Source: Ditylenchus dipsaci (lineage: Eukaryota; Nematoda; Chromadorea; Rhabditida; Anguinidae). From it: a stretch of 64,000 bases of DNA. Of the stretch, positions 42,896 to 53,308 are shown one piece after another; the first letter of the stretch is position 1; the number at the start of each line of letters is the position of its first letter. The DNA lies in assembly GCA_004194705.1 (NCBI GenBank), contig SADC01001182.1, positions 62,001 through 126,000 of the forward strand, written 5' to 3'. The position numbers were made by a program, and so were the translations under genes. The notes under the pieces are model-generated. The model worked only from the letters and a program-made list of their open reading frames with translations, ran no database searches and had not been told where the DNA came from.

Positions 42896-43470
42896 CAAAA
42901 AAAGATTACGTTAAAATATTTGTTGTGTTTCGAATTTTGGAATTTCACAGTGAGTTTTGAATTGTTTTAGCAGTTTTGACCAGAAACAATATCGGATTGG
43001 TCTAAGAGTGTTGTTTGAAAAAAATATATAAAAAGTTTACCCCGTCCTGGGGATGCTTTTCAACTGAAATTGAAAAACTTCCAGCCGGAAATCCACCTTG
43101 TCTTAATTAGCCATTTTCATTAACAGCATGTCAAATCTTTTTTGCAAAAGTTTTATAAAAATTGAATTTCACGTGGGAAGTCCTTCTATAAAACTGTGAT
43201 GCAAAATATAAAAACGTTCTAACCAGCCGATGGTGATGTCGCGGTGCAGGTGCGGGTGAAGATACGAGTCAAGGCATTAGTTGATGTGAGAACATATCCT
43301 CCTAAACCTCCACAATACTTACACCTATACCTTTCACTCTGAGAACATTACATCGATCTCGACATGCACCAGAATCCACACCCGCTCATTGTGAGAAACA
43401 AATTAGTCAGCCTCTAATTATAGACAACCCTAGAAGGGGTGTTGGAAATAATGAGCCCGCACTATTAATA
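42896..43470. other. No gene seen
   Basis: AT-rich followed by the right end of the outer foldback. No coding signal. Confidence 0.45.
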
Positions 43471-43630
43471 CAGTCGACGCTCGATATAACGAACCCCCAA
43501 TACAATGAACTCTCGATATAACCAACCGACTTTTTTTTGTTTATTTGGCCAGCGATGAAGTAAAATGCCGCTCGGTATAACGAACCCCTGTGGCTGGTCC
43601 CCACAAGTTCGATATGTCGAACGTCAGCTG
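43471..43630. mobile_element. TA-flanked MITE, CAGTCGACGCTCGATATAAC ends
   Basis: TA at 43469-43470 and 43631-43632; partner end GTTCGATATGTCGAACGTCAGCTG. ATAACGAACCCC words in the interior. Confidence 0.7.
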
Positions 43631-43785
43631 TAGAAATTTTACGGATTTACAACTAGCTTAAAATATCGTAAGAGGAAATTGAGGACAGAGTTTTCACCGG
43701 TCCTAAAGTCACGAGTAACCCAAAAGCGTAACATAAAAAAAAATTTAAAGCTCATTCACAAACAAACAAGAACATCAGTAATATG

Positions 43786-43791
43786 TTTATT
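43786..43791 (-). terminator. Candidate polyadenylation signal of the SLC35B1-like gene
   Basis: AATAAA on the minus strand (TTTATT on +), about 118 nt downstream of the stop at 43909. Confidence 0.4.
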
Positions 43792-43908
43792 TGGTATGAC
43801 AATCCCCAAGGAAGAGGGCCAACAAAGAACACAGATGTCCGGATGTCGTCACAAACTAAATCCATTATAACAATATCTTCGTAAGTTGACTACTACAACG
43901 ATTTTTCT

Positions 43909-46695
43909 TTACTGACAACAAAACAAACTAGGATTTTTCTCAGCTGCTTCCGGAACGGCCTTGTAGGCTTGCTTGTGCTGTTTTCTGCTTTCCATAGCAT
44001 CTAGGAACAAGGCCAAGAACACGACTGCTGTCCCAATCATATGACGGTTGGAGTATGGATGGCTGAATGCGATGACGGAGAAGACTAGAGAAAAGAGTTT
44101 TCGGAGAGTGGTCACCTAAAGTCAACGAATTGTCAACTAAGCAAAGTAAATTAGTATCCAAAGCAATCAATCATGACTAATAAACTAGATGAAGTTCTGA
44201 AGGTTTTTTAGTTAAGGATCAATTTTTAGTTTGTTAGACCTAAGTGCAATACAAAGAACTTACAATAGAACAGGTCAATGGTCCGAAATCAGTCACTGTT
44301 TTGAAGATGAAGCACTGAAAATTTCAAAAATAATAGTGGTTCTCACACATTTACAAACAGCTCTGTTGTAATGTTAATTTAGGCAAAAAAAGCTCAAATT
44401 ATATCAAAATTATGCTACAATGGTTTTGATCATATTGTAAGGCAGGCCCACCCAAACATAACAGTAATAATTACCTGTCCAAGAGCACCTGCAACTGCGA
44501 ACATAAACATCTCTCTGAGCACAAAGGGATAGGTGTTGACGAAGCTGATGAACTGCATCAATTCTCCACTGACGATCAAAGTGATGAACAGAAAGACTGA
44601 TGAGAATAAGTTCATGAACTAAAAATGGTCGGCTATTACAGGAAAATAATGAAAGAAGTCATAGCATTGGAAAGCTTACAAACATCATCGACCATTTCTC
44701 GGTTGTATAGTTGTTGCGAATCCTGTCCTGTACAGCCCCAGTGACACCATCCATAGCTAGCGAGGCTACCTTAAAGGAGTGTTGTCACAAAACGACATAA
44801 GAAATATTCAACGAACCAGAAGTAGCTCTCCTCGCCCGAAATTAAAGAGATCACTTTTCGACTTGTGCGCTTTCGAATCATCCTTGAATAGAAAGATTGC
44901 CATACCCACCTAAATTGATATACCGTATTTCCTCTAATAAGCGCGCACCCCTACTTTGAGGCCTATATCTCAGCTCAGAGAATTTTTATTCCAAAGCTGT
45001 TTGATACGTTTTCTTAACTCCCACGAGCTCTACCGATTCCACTTTTCAGATTTAGTTGAGCACCCAAAAATCTCGAAATCGAATTCCAAATTTTCCGATT
45101 TTCGGGGTTTGAATAATAAGCGCGCCGGCGCGCTTATTAGAGGAAATACGGTATTTTAAATATAAGATTAGCTTTTGACTCAAAAGTATTTACCACAATA
45201 AGAAGCACATACAAGTACTTCCTCCACGGGTACCTTTTATGGCGAACAGCACTCCAAATATCATTATGGGAATTGGCTTGCACGACTTCCCTAGTACCTT
45301 AACAAATAATATACAGTTTGAAACTTCCATGGTGCACACTCGCCATAATAGACCTCTCTCTATAGTAGACCACTTGGGTCCAACCCCAGAGTGGCCAAAA
45401 TAGAGAGCAGCAACTGCAGCAGAGAATCAAAAATGATACGAACAAAAACAACGCTGTTACCTGCGTTGGATAATTCACCCACTCCAAAGCCAAATTACTG
45501 AACAGCATGGCCAAGAAATAACTGAAAAATAAATGACAATAACCAGGAATGAAATTTCCAAATTTACCTGATACTGCACATTGAGTACAAGGAATTGGGA
45601 ACATTGTCAAGAGATGTTTTTCCTGTGCTCTTTGCCACTAGCGCTACTACCTAAAAAAATAATTTTCCCAGTTTATTCCTCAAAATTTTCACTGTATGAT
45701 ATAGTACACACCGTATTAATTGCACACTGGATAAAAACGAGAGCCTGCATGTATGTGAATCGCTCATTTTTCTCACCATAGCTTTTTCTCGTGCTAAAAA
45801 AATCTAATTAGAAGCTTTGTTAAAGGACCCGACCTCTTCCTACTCGGTGGTCCCCCGCCAATTCAAAAATTTTCACTTGATCATTGGACTTCTGTACGGA
45901 TTTTTTCGCTAGGTTTCTAACAAAACTAAGCCTAAAATTTTATTTCAGGCCTAGTTTTGTTAGAAACCTAGCGGAAAAATCCGTACAGAAGTCCAATGAT
46001 CAAGGGAAAATTTTTGAATTGGCGGGGACCACCGAGTAGGAAGAGGTCAGGCCCTTTAAAGAGCCATTGCCGTCTCCGACAACGGTTGTCCTCCGCCAAT
46101 TCAAATTTTTTTCTTTATCGTTGGATTTACGTACGAATTTTTCAACTTGGTTACTCACAAAGTACACACAGAAAACATTATACCTAAAATCGAATTCTAG
46201 GTCTTGTTTTGATAGAAACCAAGGTGAAAAACCCTTACAGAAGTTGAATGATCAGACAAAAAAATTTGAATTGGCGTGGGACAATTCAAAACAGGTGGCA
46301 ATGGCCCTTTAAAGGGGCATACCAGCGCGTTACACGGCAAATTAAGGCAGGAACAGCAGTTTTTCAAAAGTCGTCCATGTTTTCACTCGTTTCAACTCAA
46401 ATCTGATATTTATGACCTTATCCTACCTTTAAAAAGTAGACAGAAAACTTTCGTCGGATACGGTAGAACGCTTGTACAAAATAGTCGAGAGAAAAGCAAA
46501 TTGCTGGTCCCACCTTAATTGCAGTGTAACGCGCTGGTATGCCCCTTTAAGTACAAGTCACTATAAAGTGACATACATTTGCTCTTGATAAATGGAGAAA
46601 GCACTGTAGCAGACGATGATTCCACCAGCACAAAAGAGAAGGTTTATCGCCCTGTTACGCCAAGTTTGCTGCTGAGCTTTGTGATGCGTGCTCAT
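43909..46695 (-). CDS. SLC35B1-type ER nucleotide (UDP-sugar / ATP-ADP) transporter, ten exons, one frameshift
   Basis: Exons on the minus strand: 46695-46577, 45793-45712, 45650-45568, 45521-45461, 45297-45194, 44909-44817, 44769-44680, 44618-44475, 44314-44264, 44115-43909. About 344 codons, close to the usual 320-340 of SLC35B1. It is a multi-pass ER membrane protein; family landmarks are all present: YQEQ-ITRKSYGE after the first membrane helix, [54 protein letters not shown] and VTTLRKLFS. Known members are the UDP-galactose transporter homologue HUT-1 and the ER ATP/ADP exchanger AXER. Exon 5 is 104 nt where flanking phases require a multiple of three: an A-run (T-run on +, 45235-45238) is one base short between the FGVLFA and RYPWRKY segments. 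The rest is intact, so sequencing error or very recent inactivation are both possible. Donor of intron 6 is GTTCGT. The C-terminus lacks the usual dilysine ER signal. A TTTCAG 15 nt before the ATG may be a trans-splice site. Confidence 0.92.
44923..45151. mobile_element. CCGTATTTCCTCTAATAAGC MITE in SLC35B1 intron 5
   Basis: TA at 44921-44922 and 45152-45153. Ends CCGTATTTCCTCTAATAAGC exactly inverted, with GCGCGC inner words. It makes up 229 of the 284 nt of the intron. Confidence 0.9.
45824..46055. mobile_element. TTAA-flanked palindromic MITE, first of three in SLC35B1 intron 1
   Basis: TTAA at 45820-45823 and 46056-46059. Ends AGGACCCGACCTCTTCCTAC inverted at the right (with CAGGCCC), arms nearly perfect through CGGATTTTTTCGCTAGGTTT. 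Confidence 0.9.
46060..46308. mobile_element. TTAA-flanked palindromic MITE, second of three
   Basis: Shares TTAA 46056-46059 with its left neighbour and TTAA 46309-46312 with its right neighbour. Ends AGAGCCATTGCC / GGCAATGGCCCT, inner CGCCAATTCAAATTTTTTT arms. Confidence 0.85.
46313..46546. mobile_element. TTAA-flanked palindromic MITE, third of three
   Basis: TTAA at 46309-46312 and 46547-46550. Ends AGGGGCATACCAGCGCGTTA and the exact inverse; the interior differs from the other two. Confidence 0.85.
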
Positions 46696-46829
46696 TCTGC
46701 TTTTGCGAGACTGAAACAACGTTTGGTCGAATTATATAAAAATCACCCAGATATAAGACCACGTAAAATTTATTTGGTTGAACAAAACGAAGGCGAAGAT
46801 GTGATAAGACCACCCTTATAAGGGTGAGC

Positions 46830-46995
46830 TTAACACGGGAACGGCTGAACGTCCTGATGGTATGTCCTTGTGCAGAATTTCACGCTAAACACGATGGTGA
46901 AAAAAAAACGAAAAAAGTTACTTTATGGTGGTCAGCTGCCTTTGTGAACCATCAATGTCAGTTTGTGAACCATCAATGTTCAAAAATGTTGTTCA
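46830..46995 (+). repeat. Dispersed repeat (GTCCTTGTGCAGAATTTCA...)
   Basis: Blocks CTGATGGTATGTCCTTGTGC, CACGATGGTGAAAA, TGGTGGTCAGCTGCC and TTTGTGAACCATCAATG recur inverted at 56925-57045; a scrap is at 62090. Confidence 0.65.
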
Positions 46996-47023
46996 TACAA
47001 AAATACGTACAAAAACGGTGGTA

Positions 47024-47192
47024 CAGTCAACTCTCGATTTAACGAAACTCTTGATTTAACGAACCTTTTTTGGTGCCTATTTGGCCAACGATTGAATAAA
47101 ATAACCAAAATAAGCTCTCGATTTAACGAAACTCTCGATTCAACGAACATTTTTGCCGGTCCCCAGGGGTTCGTTAAATCGAGAGTTGACTG
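47024..47192. mobile_element. TA-flanked MITE, CAGTCAACTCTCGATTTAAC ends
   Basis: TA at 47022-47023 and 47193-47194; ends exactly inverted. ACTCTCGATTTAACGAA recurs inside three times. Confidence 0.85.
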
Positions 47193-47717
47193 TATTTAGT
47201 TTTGGCCGTAAAATACTGAAAAATGGCCGTGAAATATTTAATTTTGGCCGTAAACTTGAGCTGTCCGTAAAACACTGAATTTTGGCCGTAAACTTTTAAA
47301 GTTTGGCCGTAAACTTTTGAATTTTGACCATAAACTCAAATTTGGCCATAAAATACTGAATTTCGGCCATACATTGTTGGATTTTGGCCATAAACTCAAA
47401 TATGGCCATGAATTTTGCCCATTGAAACTTATAGTGTCTATTGTGTTGTCTCTTTGATCTTCTTTTTGTATGATATTTTACGTGCACGCTCGAGGTCGGT
47501 TCATCAAATTAATTTCCATCAATTTGCAGATATTACTGCAGACAAGGAAGGGGAGCTACGCGCCGGTTTGTCCTTATTCGTCATGGAGGTCCTGGGTTCG
47601 TGCGAATCGGCAGCTATTTGGAGTGGCAAGTCAAGCGGTCAGAAATGTGGTGCGTCAATTCAAGGGAACTGGCGCTAACAAGAATCCATTATAGTTATCT
47701 TTTTGTGTTGTCATGTT

Positions 47718-49008
47718 CATACTTGGACGGGCGCCGGCGCCGGTGTGCGCCCGGAAAATTTTGGAAAAACTGGGGCGCCGGCGCCGGCGCCCGGCGCCAT
47801 TTTTGAAAATTGAATGGTCAGGCGCCGGCGCCCGGCGCCACTTTTTTCGGTGTTTTTTCATCAATCTTCACAGCAAAATAAAATTTTTTTCTGATTATTT
47901 TTAAAATGTGTTTATTACTGATTTTTTTAGCTCTCTTAGTTATTTTGACTAATACAGTTTCACTTCCTCCCAAACATAGTGGGCAATTCTCTGAAAATAA
48001 CTTCCGTCCAAAATTTTGCCGTGTCCGCCTCCGTCCTGAATTTTTTTCGGCCGTTTTCCGCACCGCCCATATTGTAAAATTATCTTATTTTGCTTTTTAA
48101 AATTGTACAAAATTGCAAATTTTTTAGAATACATGTTTATCAGACAACAGTGGTGAACAATTTTGGAACTAGTGCAGCACTATACGACCAAACATATCTA
48201 GTTGCTTCTTTCTTAGATCCACGCACTATGCGTCTTGAAGTTTTGCTAGAAAAGCGGGACCTTGCTAAGCGCCTACTAAGAAAGTTAGTGAAAGAATACA
48301 ACAGAGAAACTGCAGAAGATACTACAAATGTAAGACTAGAGCAACCATCACCATTTGGGTTTGGAGTGGTAAAAGTTGCGCAATCTTCTAAAGAATCAGT
48401 TGCGGAACAGCAGATCAGCAATTTTTTCAAAGAAATAGAAGGAACTTTGGCAATTGGAGATGATGTTATTCAGTTTTGGGTGGAAAGAAGCACTGTAAGT
48501 TCTTTGATTTTATTATAATTTTCACATATACGGCGACGACGTTACAGGCATATCCCACACTGGCTAACATTGCATTAAATGTCCTATCAATTCCAGCCAG
48601 TACAGCTGCTGTTGAGAGATTTTTTAGCATAACATCAATGCATACGGCTGCAAGAAAAAGTAGAACAGGACATGCACTATTGAAAAGCAGAAGCATTTTG
48701 ACTTATAATAGCAATTTAATTGAAATGTAAAAGGATAACAAATAAAACTTTGCAAATTTACTTCAAATATCTGAGTTACTCGGCGCCCGGCGCCATTTTT
48801 TTACAATTTTTGCGCCGGCGCCGTTTTTTATGCCAGTGGCGCCCGGCGCCGATTTTTCCGGTTCATGAGGCGCCCGGCGCCAATTATTTACAAAAAGGGC
48901 GCCGGCGCCCCTGGCGCCGGCGCCGTTGTCGGCGCCCGGCGCCGATTTTTTAAAACGTCGGCGCCCGGTGGTGCGCCCGGCGCCGATTTTTTCGGCCGCA
49001 CATGTATG
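47718..49008. mobile_element. hAT element with GGCGCCGGCGCC arrays
   Basis: Perfect GTCATGTT duplication (47710-47717, 49009-49016). Ends CATAC(T/A)TG then GGGCGCC-type arrays (47730-47845, 48780-48990). The core encodes a hAT transposase C-terminus with an intron. Confidence 0.88.
48090..48730 (+). pseudogene. hAT transposase C-terminal part (dimerisation domain)
   Basis: Exons 48090-48494 and 48548-48730, joined in phase across a 53-nt GTAAGT...TTACAG intron. The first part reads ASFLDPRTMRLEVL, typical of the region before the hAT dimerisation domain; the second has YPTLANIALNVLSIPASTAA, VERFFS and a KSRSILTYNSN tail, the conserved hAT ending. The BED finger and the catalytic D/D/E core are not present, so this copy is internally deleted and non-autonomous, though the remaining frame is open. 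Confidence 0.8.
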
Positions 49009-49016
49009 GTCATGTT

Positions 49017-49449
49017 TGCTGTTATTATTTTTGGCTGCGTCTGAGAGATGTGCTTAGTAATAAATAAAGATTCCTGTCCCCGTCTTATAATGGCTTTTTA
49101 TAGACGTTTCTAAGGTTTGCCACCCAAAAATTCGGAAACAGGCCGCTACGACGTTATGCTGCCCGATTTTTTCTTCAATGTTAACGTGATTTTGACAAAA
49201 ATCAGTATTTCAAGGCCTCATTCAGAAAAATTCCACCGAATTTGGTTTCAACCACCTCGGAATGGGTACCTACCCAGGTACTTATTGCAAATTGAGATTC
49301 TAGATAGTCAAAACAGCATTTTGGCCCCAACACACCGTGCTCAGCACATGATTTTGGGTTGGATAATGGAGTTTGTTCAGCATTTGGATAGATAAAAAAA
49401 TTTCGGGCCAATTGACATGTAGACCAATTGAGCTAGAACCAGCCTGGGT
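49017..49449. other. No gene seen
   Basis: Holds one GGGTACCTACCCAGG module (49264) of the scattered module repeat. Otherwise unassigned. Confidence 0.4.
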
Positions 49450-49645
49450 TTATGGCCAAAGTCTAAAAGTTTATGGCCAAAATCCAACAATTTATGAACA
49501 AAATTCAGTATTTTTGGCCTAATTTGAGTTTATGGCCTGAATTAAAAAGTTTACGACCAAAATTCAAATTTTACTGCCACCGCCTAAATAACCCAAAAAT
49601 TAAATATTTCACGTCCATTTTTCACAATTCTACGGCCAATTTTGA

Positions 49646-50847
49646 ATATTATCCGTACAAAAAAGTGTGGAAACGCCGTTTTTCAGTCGAGACAAAAAAT
49701 ATTTAAATTAGAAATTTTTAATTTCAAATGACTTTTGTATTGACAGGAATTTGAAATTAGACAGTGGTTGTGATAATCAAAGGACACTTTCTCAAGTAAA
49801 TCAACCATGCTGAACACGAATCCTATGTCAGAAGTTCAGGTTTATACAGCGAAATCAAAGTTTCAGATCAAGACGTCTTTTGGAATATACTTTTGAATGT
49901 TTGCTTAACACTTAAAAAGCCTGGTTTTAGATTACTTTAAAGCACTATCTGGTGCAGTTTTTCGTGCTCTGTCAAATAGTGTCGGCTATTGGTACAATTG
50001 CAGTTTAGGCATCCTTAACCACTTTAGGCATCCATAAAAAGTTTAGGCATCCACAAAAAGTTTAGGCATCCAATCAATACTTTAGGCATCCATAAAAGTC
50101 CAGGCATCCTTAACTTTATTCGATAACAACATGTATAGAGTATGCAAGAAAATTTCTCGCTACTTGCTTTTACTCTAACAGTTACCATACGACCCTCCCC
50201 CATCTAAAAAAGGTACTTGCTTATACCTGCATGCTTACGGACCTTCTGGCTTATACCCCTTAAAATAACGTTTTTTTAAAGTGTCTAAAAACCATTTCAA
50301 GTAATATTTTTGTCATAAAGAGACAAGAAAAGTAATTCGAAAAGGGACAAAGGGCTGTATTGGCAGGAAAAGGGACAAAAGAGGGCCACTTAAATAAGAG
50401 GCCAACTAGCAAAAAATGAAGATGTTGAACATAGTTTTAATACTGGGCCTACCGCATAAATAACTCTGGTATGCATGTTTTTTCATGCATCCAGAGTCAC
50501 TTTCGAGTGATTTGTGTCTAAGGTATGTGGGTGTGCGCATCTCAACTCCAAGCAAACAAGCTTGGAACCTCAAACAAGCAAGCAATGGTTAGAGATGCGC
50601 GCACTCACTTACCTTAGACATAATTCCAAGCGTGGACTCTTGATCATAAAATGCATATGAAGACTCTTTTTGCCTAGCTCCAGTGACAAAACGAGGTAGA
50701 ATACCTTGGTCCCCAAGGCAAAAAGTCGAATTTCGGTCAAATTTTTTTTTTCCAAAAATCAACTTTTTAGGTCAGAAAAATTCACCTCGAAAGTGGGTCA
50801 GCCGTGAGGGGGGGGGGGTGGGGCGAGTAAAGTGTTACCAAAAATCG
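49646..50847. other. Intergenic sequence with a GTTTAGGCATCC minisatellite and an inverted dispersed repeat
   Basis: TTTAGGCATCCATAAAAAG units repeat about six times at 49998-50112. At 50420-50545 lies an inverted copy of the dispersed repeat, followed by CTAACCATTG/CAAGCAA hairpin sequence to 50640. No gene. Confidence 0.55.
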
Positions 50848-51192
50848 GCTGTATAATAACACGTAAAGCTGTTTTTCGAAAATGGTATTTGTCTCGAAAT
50901 TCCAATTGGAAAACGGTAGAATTCGCACAAAAGTATTTCAAAACGGTAGAATTGGCAAAAAATTATTTCGGAAATAGTAGAATTCGCGAAATAGCATTTC
51001 GAAAATAGTAATTTTCGCGAAAATACCCATTTGAAAATATTTATTACGAAGTGTTGTGATCTCGGGTGCATTAAACACGCAAAGTTGATTGTTTGATTTT
51101 TATTCCGGAGTTTTCGATACCTTTTTCCACAATTGTTTGGTTTTTTCTTATCAACCACACTAAATCTTGTGTTTTATTGCAGATTGATGTAA

Positions 51193-51621
51193 ATGCTGAC
51201 AGAAGATGACGATGAAATCGACGTGTTCGGCAATTCATGGGAAGAAAAACTGTATGAAAACATCAGATGTACTTGTCCGATGAATAAATCCCCTTGCAAG
51301 ACAATTGAGGGCACTGCTCAGCTCAAAATTGTCTATTCTTGTATTAATTGTTGATTCAATATATTAAAGATCTACTTTTTTATTTTAAGGATACAAACTC
51401 TACCAGCAAGCAGTCACAGATGTGGTTGGGAACGATAACGCTACTTTGGAAGCTTAAGAAGCCTGAGTGCCCGCAAAAAGCCTGGACATCTATTCTGGTT
51501 GGATCAAGCAAACAAATCTACAGCCGAGAAACAATTAGCGGCCATAATCATGAAGGAAGTCCATTAGAGAATAAGGTAGACATAGTGGTTGGTAAGACGA
51601 TAAAGCTCACCAGGCAAAATC
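51193..51621 (+). pseudogene. FLYWCH zinc-finger protein remnant of copy 1
   Basis: Exon 1 from ATG 51193: MLTEDDDEIDVFGNSWEEKLYEN... with CTCP and PCKT. After a short intron ending TTTTATTTTAAG comes DGYKLYQQAV, then (frame change) WKLKKPECPQKAWTSIL and ISGHNHEG. The order YKLYQ - W - C - (A/W) - HNH is the FLYWCH finger used by MULE-type transposases in nematodes. A frameshift near 51450 and the 51622 insertion break it. Confidence 0.6.
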
Positions 51622-53308
51622 GGGTAATCTTTTTTTTGGGGCAAATATACTTTTTTTGGGGCAAATTTACTTTTTTTTGGGGCAAATGCACTTTGGGGCA
51701 AATTTATTTTTTTTTGGGGCAAATATACTTTTTCTTGGGGCAAATTTACTTTTTTTTGGGCAAATATACTTTTTTTTGGGGCAGATGGGTTTGGGGCAGA
51801 TATACTTTTTTTGGGGCAAATATACTCTTTTTTGGGGCAAATTTATTTTTTTCGGGGCAAATATACTTTTTCTTGGCGCAAATTTACTCTTTTTTGGGCA
51901 AATAAACTTTTTTTGGGGGCAACTTCTCTTAAAAGAAATGTACTTTTTTTTGTCGGAAGAAAGATGCTAATTTCAGGTGAAATTTCTGTTTTTCACACAT
52001 TTTATACCGAAATAGTTCACCTTTTGCATTTTTTAGTAAGACTTTTATTTTTTTATCAGAAATCAGCAGCAAAATTTACCGGGAAGCTTTTCATTTAAAA
52101 GAAATTCAAAACAGCTAATAATTTTTGATATCTTTCTTTGAATTATCTTTGCAAAGCAAGGGTCATCTTCGTCTTTGGACGACCTGGCTTTTGCTTATGA
52201 GTAAGAGGCAGCTGAGTTGCTGAGACTGGGTAGCTAGCTAGTTTTAGTTGGCACATAATCATTACACTATGTTTGCAGTGCTGTTTTTTTGAACCTTGAC
52301 TGCAGTTGCAGCGATAATGCGCAGGCCATCTTGGAGATGGCTCCACTATGCAAATACTATTTCGTATTTTTCTGTATTCACTCCAAGTTTCAAAAGTTTT
52401 TTGCGAGTAAGCATTGTACATTGAGTTGATATCAGCTACTGAGGTGCTGCTTTGCATTCCAATCACATACAGTCTAGTATTAAGAATGTTCATCACTTTT
52501 GGGCGTACTTTTTCTTTTAAATGAAAAGCTTCCCGGTAAATTTTGCTGCTGATTTATGGAAAAAGTGCTGGTGTCTGAAAAACCCCTTTTCATTATCTTC
52601 CAAAAACTATTGAAAACCTGATATTCTGGACGCACTGACCAATGGTGCACTGTTTTTTTCAGCGGGGTTACTAATAAGGAGAGGGTTTCCATCAGAATAA
52701 CTACGGTGATTCTTTGAATAAAATCAAATATCTTATTCGTTTTGTCTTTCATATCAGTAAACAGTTATTTTCCCAAGCTTTGCTTTGCTGATTGAACCCA
52801 GCATCTTGTCGAGAAGCCTAATAAATATAGATTGACAAAAAATCGCATCGATTCAGAAGCAGAAGCAGATGTGGGGGCTGTTATAACAAAAAAAAAGGAA
52901 AAAAGCTGCCAAAGAAAGCAGTAGGGCTACAGCAGTCCTGCCTGAAACATTTCACCTGAAATTAGCATCTTTCTTCCGACAAAAAAGTACATTTCTTTTA
53001 AGAGAAGTTGCCCCCAAAAAAAGTTTATTTGCCCCAAAAAAGAGTAAATTTGCGCCAAGAAAAAGTATATTTGCCCCGAAAAAAAATAAATTTGCCCAAA
53101 AAAGAGTATATTTGCCTCAAAAAAAAGTATATCTGCCCCAAACCCATCTGCCCCAAAAGAGTATATTTGCCCCAAAAAAAAGTAAATTTGCCCCAAGAAA
53201 AAGTATATTTGCCCCAAAAAAAAATAAATTTGCCTCAAAGTGCATTTGCCCCAAAAAAAAGTAAATTTGCCCCAAAAAAAAGTATATTTGCCCCAAAAAA
53301 AATTACCC
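51622..53308. mobile_element. MULE with GGGGCAAATTTACTTTTTT arrays, 9-bp duplication
   Basis: Perfect GGCAAAATC duplication (51613-51621, 53309-53317). Ends GGGTAAT(C)TTTTTTTTGGGGC inverted. Arrays of GGGGCAAATATACTTTTTTT at 51635-51925 and 53010-53300. Nine-base duplications are the MULE hallmark, and the core encodes a SWIM-domain protein. Confidence 0.9.
52143..52752 (-). pseudogene. MULE transposase C-terminal part with SWIM zinc finger
   Basis: Two overlapping frames, 52752-52480 and 52496-52143. The second carries AHYRCNCSQGSKKQHCKHSV, a textbook SWIM finger (CxC...CxH), then LPLTHKQKPGRPKTK. SWIM fingers follow the catalytic domain in MULE transposases. The first frame (WKIMKRGFSD... 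FKRKSTPKSD) may be the preceding linker; a frame change joins them. The DDE core and FLYWCH/N-terminal parts are absent, so this is a deletion derivative. Confidence 0.7.

Larger units (their letters stand above)
41400..43400. mobile_element. Outer foldback with GTGAGCGGGTGT ends
   Basis: CTCATAGTGAGCGGGTGT near 41427 and inverted ACACCCGCTCATTGTGAG near 43377. Next to these are G/T-rich GGTGCAGGTGTAGGTCG words, inverted at 43240-43375. Encloses the MITEs at 41444 and 42024. Confidence 0.45.
47200..49645. mobile_element. Element bounded by GGCCGTAAACTTTTGAATTTT arrays
   Basis: Left array 47205-47420 and right array 49450-49640 are inverted and collinear (shared order of variants such as ATACTGAATTT, GTTGGATTTTGGCC). 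Encloses the hAT element 47718-49008. A frame at 47470-47694 with an RRNRQLF-like basic stretch is not recognised. No duplication found. Confidence 0.6.

Noticed and set aside
46579..46821. + strand 80-codon frame
   Set aside because: It overlaps exon 1 of the SLC35B1-like gene, whose minus-strand frame matches the family's first membrane helix.
47470..47694. Basic 74-codon frame between an array and a hAT element
   Set aside because: No domain, no splice context I could trust; left as a note only.
49998..50112. CRISPR-like regular repeats
   Set aside because: Units of this and the other arrays directly abut or have A/T filler of irregular length, with no unique spacers; the genome is eukaryotic.
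51656..51970. Phe/Gly/Gln repeat proteins across the GGGGCAAATTTAC arrays
   Set aside because: By-products of the tandem words; inverted copies give mirror frames at 53008-53358.
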